This document shows positions 8,569-12,594 of a DNA stretch of 12,594 nucleotides, piece by piece. Made by a program: the position numbers and the translations under genes. Origin of the DNA: Thoreauomyces humboldtii (Eukaryota; Chytridiomycota; Chytridiomycetes; Spizellomycetales; Powellomycetaceae); NCBI GenBank assembly GCA_027596035.1, contig JADGJA010000683.1, forward strand, positions 1 through 12,594, read 5' to 3'. Numbering within the stretch: the stretch's first letter is position 1; the number at the start of each line of letters is the position of its first letter. The notes beneath the pieces were generated by a model. That model was not told the origin of the DNA, searched no databases, and saw only the letters and a program-made list of their open reading frames with translations.

Positions 8569-10599
8569 ATGAACGTCATGGTGATGAGTACGTGGATGGT
8601 TTTGCCACTTGCTTGGACGACAAGAATAATGCCGTTGCTGATCATTCAACTCTAGACACCAACATGGAGCGGGAACAGGGTCGGAAAGCTCAAATATCCA
8701 ACATCGAGGCCGCCAAGGTCATCGCCGACATCATTCGAACGTGTCTAGGACCCAGGGCGATGCTCAAGATGCTCTTGGATCCCATGGGCGGCATCGTCAT
8801 GACCAACGACGGCAACGCCATCCTTCGTGAGGTCGAGGTGGCCCACCCCGCAGCAAAATCCATGATCGAGCTGTCTCGAACGCAGGACGAGGAGGTCGGC
8901 GATGGAACCACCAGCGTCATCATTCTCGGTAAGAGGCGTCTTCTCTCGTTCGTTTTTGGGTCGCAAACGGTTGCGTGCGGGGTCTGCGTGTGATTCTGAT
9001 CGTGTCGCTTGGGCTGTTCCCTTTCAGCCGGAGAGGTCCTCGCCTCGGCGCTTCCCTTCATCGAGCGTAACATTCACCCCATCACCATCATCGCTGCCTA
9101 CAAGAAGGCCCTCGAGAACGCCCTTTTGATCATGAAGGACATCTCCATCGAGGTGGACATCAACAACAAGGAGGAGATGATGCGCATCATCAAGTCGACC
9201 ATCGGAACAAAGTTCGTGTCTCGCTGGAGCGACCTGATGTGTGGCCTTGCCTACGACGCAGTAAAGTGCGTCAACAAGGAGGTGGATGGAAAGCGTGAGG
9301 TCGACATCAAGCGATACGCTCGCGTGGAGAAGGTAAACGATCGACATGATCCTCAGTGCGGTATGCGAATCTGGCTCTCACTTTCTTTTCGAAATCCTTT
9401 AGATCCCAGGTGGTGAGATCGACGAATCGTGCGTCCTGGACGGTGTCATGGTGAACAAGGATGTGACGCACCCCAAGATGCGTCGACGTATCGAGAACCC
9501 CCGCATCGTTCTGCTGGACTGCCCTCTGGAGTACAAGAAGGGAGAGTCGCAGACCAACGTAGAGGTCACCGACGAGTCCCATTGGTCCCGCTTGCTCGAG
9601 ATCGAGGAGGAGCAGATCAAGGAGATGTGCGATCACATCATCCGTCTCAAGCCTGACCTGGTTTTCACCGAGAAGGGCGTCAGTGGTACGTAAAGCACTT
9701 TGCCTGATGGTCTGTAACAGTCAGTTTGACGCATACTATTGTCATTCAGATCTCGCTCAGCACTTCTTGATGAAGGAGAACATCACCGCCATCCGTCGTG
9801 CCAGGAAGACCGACAACCACCGTATCGCTCGTGCCACCGGCGCTACCATCGTCAACCGAGTGGAGGACCTCAAGGATGCTGACGTGGGCACCGGCTGCGG
9901 TCTCTTTGAAGTCCGAAAGATCGGAGACGAATACTTTACCTTCCTCGAGAAGTGCGAGGACCCCAAGGCCTGCACCATCATCCTCCGAGGACCCAGCAAG
10001 GACGTCCTCCAGGAAGTCGACCGTAACCTCCAGGACGCCATGTCCGTGGCCCGTAACGTCATGTTCGAGCCCCGTCTCTGTCCCGGAGGCGGAGCCACCG
10101 AGATGGCCCTGGCCGTCCGTCTGGCCGAACAGGCAAAGACCATCTCGGGAGTCGAGCAGTGGCCCTACAAGGCCGTGGCCGAGGCCCTCGAGGTCATCCC
10201 TCGCACCTTGGTCCAGAACTGCGGCGGCAACGCCATCAAGACGCTCACCCAGCTCCGCGCCAAGCACGTCGACCACGCAAACTTCTCGTGGGGAATCGAC
10301 GGAGAGAGCGGAAAGATCGTCGACATGCACAAGTACGGCGTCTGGGAACCCCACGCCGTCAAGGCTCAGACCATCAAGACTGCCATCGAGTCGGCCTGTC
10401 TCCTCCTCCGCGTCGACGACATCGTGTCTGGATTGTCCAGGAAGGAAGCTGGAGGCGGCGGCGGCGCTCCCAACATGCAGGACGGCCCACCTGACGTATG
10501 TATCTGCGAATATCTTCCTCATCTTGGGACCTCTCTCTGCCCCCCTCGTATGATACTCATCTGTCTTCTTTTTTTCCTCAGGATGGCGCCGAGCGTTAA
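8569..10599 (+). CDS. CCT3: T-complex protein 1 subunit gamma (TRiC/CCT chaperonin)
   Basis: The protein is one subunit of the cytosolic 16-mer group II chaperonin, which folds actin, tubulin and many WD40 proteins using ATP. Exons 8569-8587, 8656-8928, 9028-9332, 9403-9685, 9750-10495 and 10582-10599 join in frame to 547 aa, normal for the family. The first exon has only 19 nt and the last 18 nt. The splice from exon 1 to exon 2 restores MNTNMEREQGRKAQ, the expected CCT3 N-terminus, which fixes the start. ATP-site motifs are TCLGPRAMLKM (about 35-45), TNDG (56-59), GDGTT (88-92), NLQDA with the likely catalytic Asp near 389, and GGGA (406-409). Gamma-specific blocks are DIKRYARVEKIPGGEI, NKDVTHPKMRRRIENPRIVL and LEYKKGESQTNVEV. 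The C-terminus is a Gly-rich tail after DDIVSGLSRK. It appears intact. Confidence 0.97.
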
Positions 10600-10680
10600 G
10601 CTGTTTAGATCTTCAATTCTCGACCATGTTCAAGTACCTGTTTTCGATGGAGTTCATGCTCCACCCGTTTCTTGTATCTA

Positions 10681-10686
10681 AATAAA
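10681..10686 (+). terminator. Polyadenylation signal AATAAA of CCT3
   Basis: A canonical AATAAA lies 82 bp after the CCT3 stop, in an A/T-richer patch (CTAAATAAATATTC). It is the only exact plus-strand copy seen between the two convergent genes. The rest of 10600-10976 (377 bp) holds the two facing 3'UTRs and no recognisable gene. Confidence 0.65.
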
Positions 10687-10976
10687 TATTCCTCGTCCAA
10701 AAGACTTTTCCTTCCCTTGCTGTTCACCTGGTCGCCCCATGAGTTCATTTTTTGTCGGCGAGCAGTCTCACAGGCGCAGCAGAATGTAAAGAGGTTCTTT
10801 TTGTTCGAAAAAACACATTCGTGTCATCAAATGCACGATAGTTTTCCGTCCGGGTCTCTCTTCCCCTCCCTCTCGCTTCAACCTCCCTCCCATCGTCCCG
10901 TGGGTTCCCCGACTTTCCTTCCGATCGACGAAAGACAAAAGATGGTTACTCTTCTCGCATCGCCTCCCTTTCTTTT

Positions 10977-12575
10977 TCAAACGACCAGGGTTCTGGGACC
11001 CTCCGGGAGCCCCGCGACCCTCCCCGGAAGTCCGGGAAGACCCTTCGCCAACCCATCCTTGACGACCTCCCTGTCGATCCCTGTCGATCCCAAAGCACCG
11101 TGACCGGTCGCGATCTCGTCGGTCGTCGCGGCCGCTGCCTTGGCGTACGTGACGTCGTCGACGACGGGGAAGGCGTGGACCTCTAGGTTTCGTGTCACGG
11201 TGGGTGCTTGACGGGTGGTGGAGGGGTGGGTTCGTTCGGTGGTGCTCTTGGTGTGAACCGAGGTTGGGTGGGTCGAGAGACTGACGGAGGGGACGAGTCG
11301 AGTCGTGGGGTCGAGTCCGGCAGCAGCTGCTGCGGTGTGGGAGCGGATGACGGTGGTGGATGCGGGGACGGTTGCGTCGAACCTCACGGATCGGGTGGCT
11401 GTGTTCCTGTCGGTCGTTCCTGGGACGGTTCTCCTTTCTGTCGCAGCAGCTGCGGGGTGGGGGTGGGGGTGGAGTGCGGCCCTTTGCTGCCTCTCGAAGG
11501 ATTCCTGCATGTAGATGGGACGAGTGAGTTCCCTGGGTGGAAGTCCCAGCCACTTGTCGTCGACGACTCGGAAGAGGGGTCTAGGGGCGGCTGAGAAGTC
11601 GAGTGCGGGGTCCGTGTCTTGACGCCAGGTGTCGAGGTGGGGATGGATCTTCTGGAACTTTGACATCTTCCAGAGGGTCTTTGGGTCCCGTTCGGCGATG
11701 TTGAGGGTCTTTTTCTTCTGGGTGGACTTGTTGGCGGCGGCGGCGGCGGCGGCGAGAGTGCTGGCGGCGTGGTGGGCCGCTGCTTTGCGGATTCCCGTCT
11801 GTTTTGTGAGTGGTCGGTCAGTGGTTGGAAAAGCTGGTTGGATGGGGAACGGGGAACCGAGGATTGCCTCATGAGGCCCCTTTCTGTTCTTTACCTGAGG
11901 GGAACGACTTGCCTCTGCCAGACGCTTCTCCTGCTGCAGCGACCACTCTCTCTGATACTTGTCGGTCATCAAGTCGCCCACCGGGGTGCTAGGACTGCGT
12001 TGGGAAGAGAAAAGCCAGACGGAAACGATTGGAAACATGATGAGCCATCCAAAAAACCATCCGCGGAGAGATGGAAACATATTTACCGGGTCGGCTTTCC
12101 ATAAGTGAACCTCGGGTCGTTGTCGCTCGGGATGGGAGCCTTCCTGTAGGAAGCGGAACGTCCGTTTCCGTTCTCGAGGTTCGACTGGGGGTCGTGGGTG
12201 GTGACGGTGACGCTGATGGGGTTGAGCTGTCTGTACCTGCGGAGCTCTCGAGAGTTCAGGATGCCTTCCTTTGCGGCCCCTCGGTTCATGGCGATGTAGT
12301 CGAGGGTCTTTGGCGTGGAACCGGCATGCTTGGGCAGCGAGTGGACGTGCCAGTGCTGCAGGACTGGCGGATGTTGATGATGATGAGGAAGGAAAAGCAG
12401 GAGGAAAGTTCAGTTCTCTGCGGTGATGATGATGATGATGATGAATCGATCCCACGAGGGTCATGTTAGAGACGTACCTTCGGCACATCCGTTGGCATCT
12501 CGCTGCACAAGGATTCGAGAACAACGGCGGATTTCCATGTGTCAGTAGTCTCGTCCAGCCATCGTGCAAGGGAAG
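10977..12575 (-). CDS. CFAP77: CFAP77-like axonemal protein, 5'-partial
   Basis: Four exons on the minus strand are seen: 12575-12478, 12355-12087, 11994-11895 and 11798-10977. A pyrimidine tract ending in CAG at 12576 makes 12575 an exon start, so earlier exons lie outside the window. They join in frame to about 429 codons. Blocks that recall the CFAP77 family are LDYIAMNRGAAKEGIL with SRELRRYRQ, then FTYGKPTRPSTPVGDLM with DKYQREW created by a clean splice, and LWKMSKFQKIHPHLDTWR. In animals CFAP77 is a small protein associated with axonemal doublet microtubules, in cilia and flagella. The last 200 or so residues are Ala/Thr/His/Pro-rich and unlike the family core, making this protein longer than the animal one (about 280 aa). 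The gene is convergent with CCT3. The identification is from remembered motifs, without a search. Confidence 0.6.
   Translation of the reverse strand, partial: LPLHDGWTRLLTHGNPPLFSNPCAARCQRMCRRYVSNMTLVGSIHHHHHHHRRELNFPPAFPSSSSSTSASPAALARPLAAQACRFHAKDPRLHRHEPRGRKGRHPELSRAPQVQTAQPHQRHRHHPRPPVEPRERKRTFRFLQEGSHPERQRPEVHLWKADPVNMFPSLRGWFFGWLIMFPIVSVWLFSSQRSPSTPVGDLMTDKYQREWSLQQEKRLAEASRSPQVKNRKGPHEAILGSPFPIQPAFPTTDRPLTKQTGIRKAAAHHAASTLAAAAAAANKSTQKKKTLNIAERDPKTLWKMSKFQKIHPHLDTWRQDTDPALDFSAAPRPLFRVVDDKWLGLPPRELTRPIYMQESFERQQRAALHPHPHPAAAATERRTVPGTTDRNTATRSVRFDATVPASTTVIRSHTAAAAAGLDPTTRLVPSVSLSTHPTSVHTKSTTERTHPSTTRQAPTVTRNLEVHAFPVVDDVTYAKAAAATTDEIATGHGALGSTGIDREVVKDGLAKGLPGLPGRVAGLPEGPRTLVV
11733..11754 (-). 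repeat. GCC/GGC trinucleotide run coding polyalanine
   Basis: A perfect run of about seven GCG/GCC units in exon 4 of the CFAP77-like gene encodes seven Ala between STLA and NKSTQKKK. It is a likely length-variable linker. Confidence 0.8.
12424..12443. repeat. (TGA)n / (CAT)n microsatellite in an intron
   Basis: About seven units sit in intron 12477-12356 of the CFAP77-like gene. A second, shorter GATGATGAT tract lies near 12373. If read through, it would give a spurious polyhistidine stretch, one sign that this segment is intronic. Confidence 0.8.
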
Positions 12576-12594
12576 CTGCCAAAACAGAAAACAA

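Noticed and set aside
8148..8993. 281-codon plus-strand frame that enters CCT3 exon 2
   Set aside because: The part before NMEREQ is translated poly-T, CTG repeat and intron 1, and the end runs through intron 8929-9027. It does not give the family N-terminus, unlike the 8569 start.
9746..10522. 258-codon minus-strand frame inside CCT3
   Set aside because: It is the Asp/Leu/Val-rich mirror of a GC-rich strongly conserved exon, a typical antisense shadow.
11071..11090. Tandem 10-mer CTGTCGATCC twice
   Set aside because: It is a small in-gene duplication within the low-complexity tail of the CFAP77-like gene; too short to suggest an attachment site or mobile element.
12424..12470. Polyhistidine stretch encoded on the minus strand
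   Set aside because: It comes from a CAT microsatellite inside an intron with consensus splice sites; the true exon frame is different.
1..12594. CRISPR array, bacterial operon or integrated phage
   Set aside because: Genes are intron-rich and eukaryotic; no regularly spaced repeats, ribosome binding sites or phage-type genes were seen.

Overview
This is a nuclear fragment of a eukaryote with compact genes: many short GT-AG introns (64-122 bp in the confident models), several with CTRAY-like branch points before the acceptor. The two housekeeping proteins look fungal in their conserved blocks. A third gene resembles CFAP77, a ciliary-axoneme protein, which points to a flagellated lineage. 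A zoosporic (chytrid- or blastoclad-like) fungus is therefore the best guess; this is an inference from one gene. Another flagellated opisthokont relative cannot be excluded.

Layout. (1) 202-4932, plus: a 17-exon gene for a Ctf4/Mcl1/WDHD1 (AND-1) replisome protein, with an N-terminal WD40 propeller, a SepB-type middle domain, a helical segment and a long disordered tail. (2) About 5426-7388, minus: an unusual block of unrecognised sequence. One potentially intact small gene (6690-7388) has an LNNRRLYAFR motif. Three diverged fragments beside it share a C-terminal motif, and a 138-bp, about 97% identical inverted repeat cuts through the block. (3) 7485-8568: mostly non-coding, with low-complexity tracts, a possible zinc-binding small ORF and a likely 5'UTR intron. 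(4) 8569-10599, plus: a complete six-exon gene for CCT3, the gamma subunit of the TRiC/CCT chaperonin, followed by an AATAAA signal. (5) 10977-12575, minus: a CFAP77-like gene, convergent with CCT3, whose 5' end lies outside the window.

The two housekeeping genes have separate roles: replisome and cohesion scaffolding for Ctf4, actin and tubulin folding for CCT3. CCT substrates include tubulin and the third gene is probably axonemal, but nothing in the sequence shows co-regulation. The most novel part is the lineage-specific minus-strand cluster between Ctf4 and CCT3.
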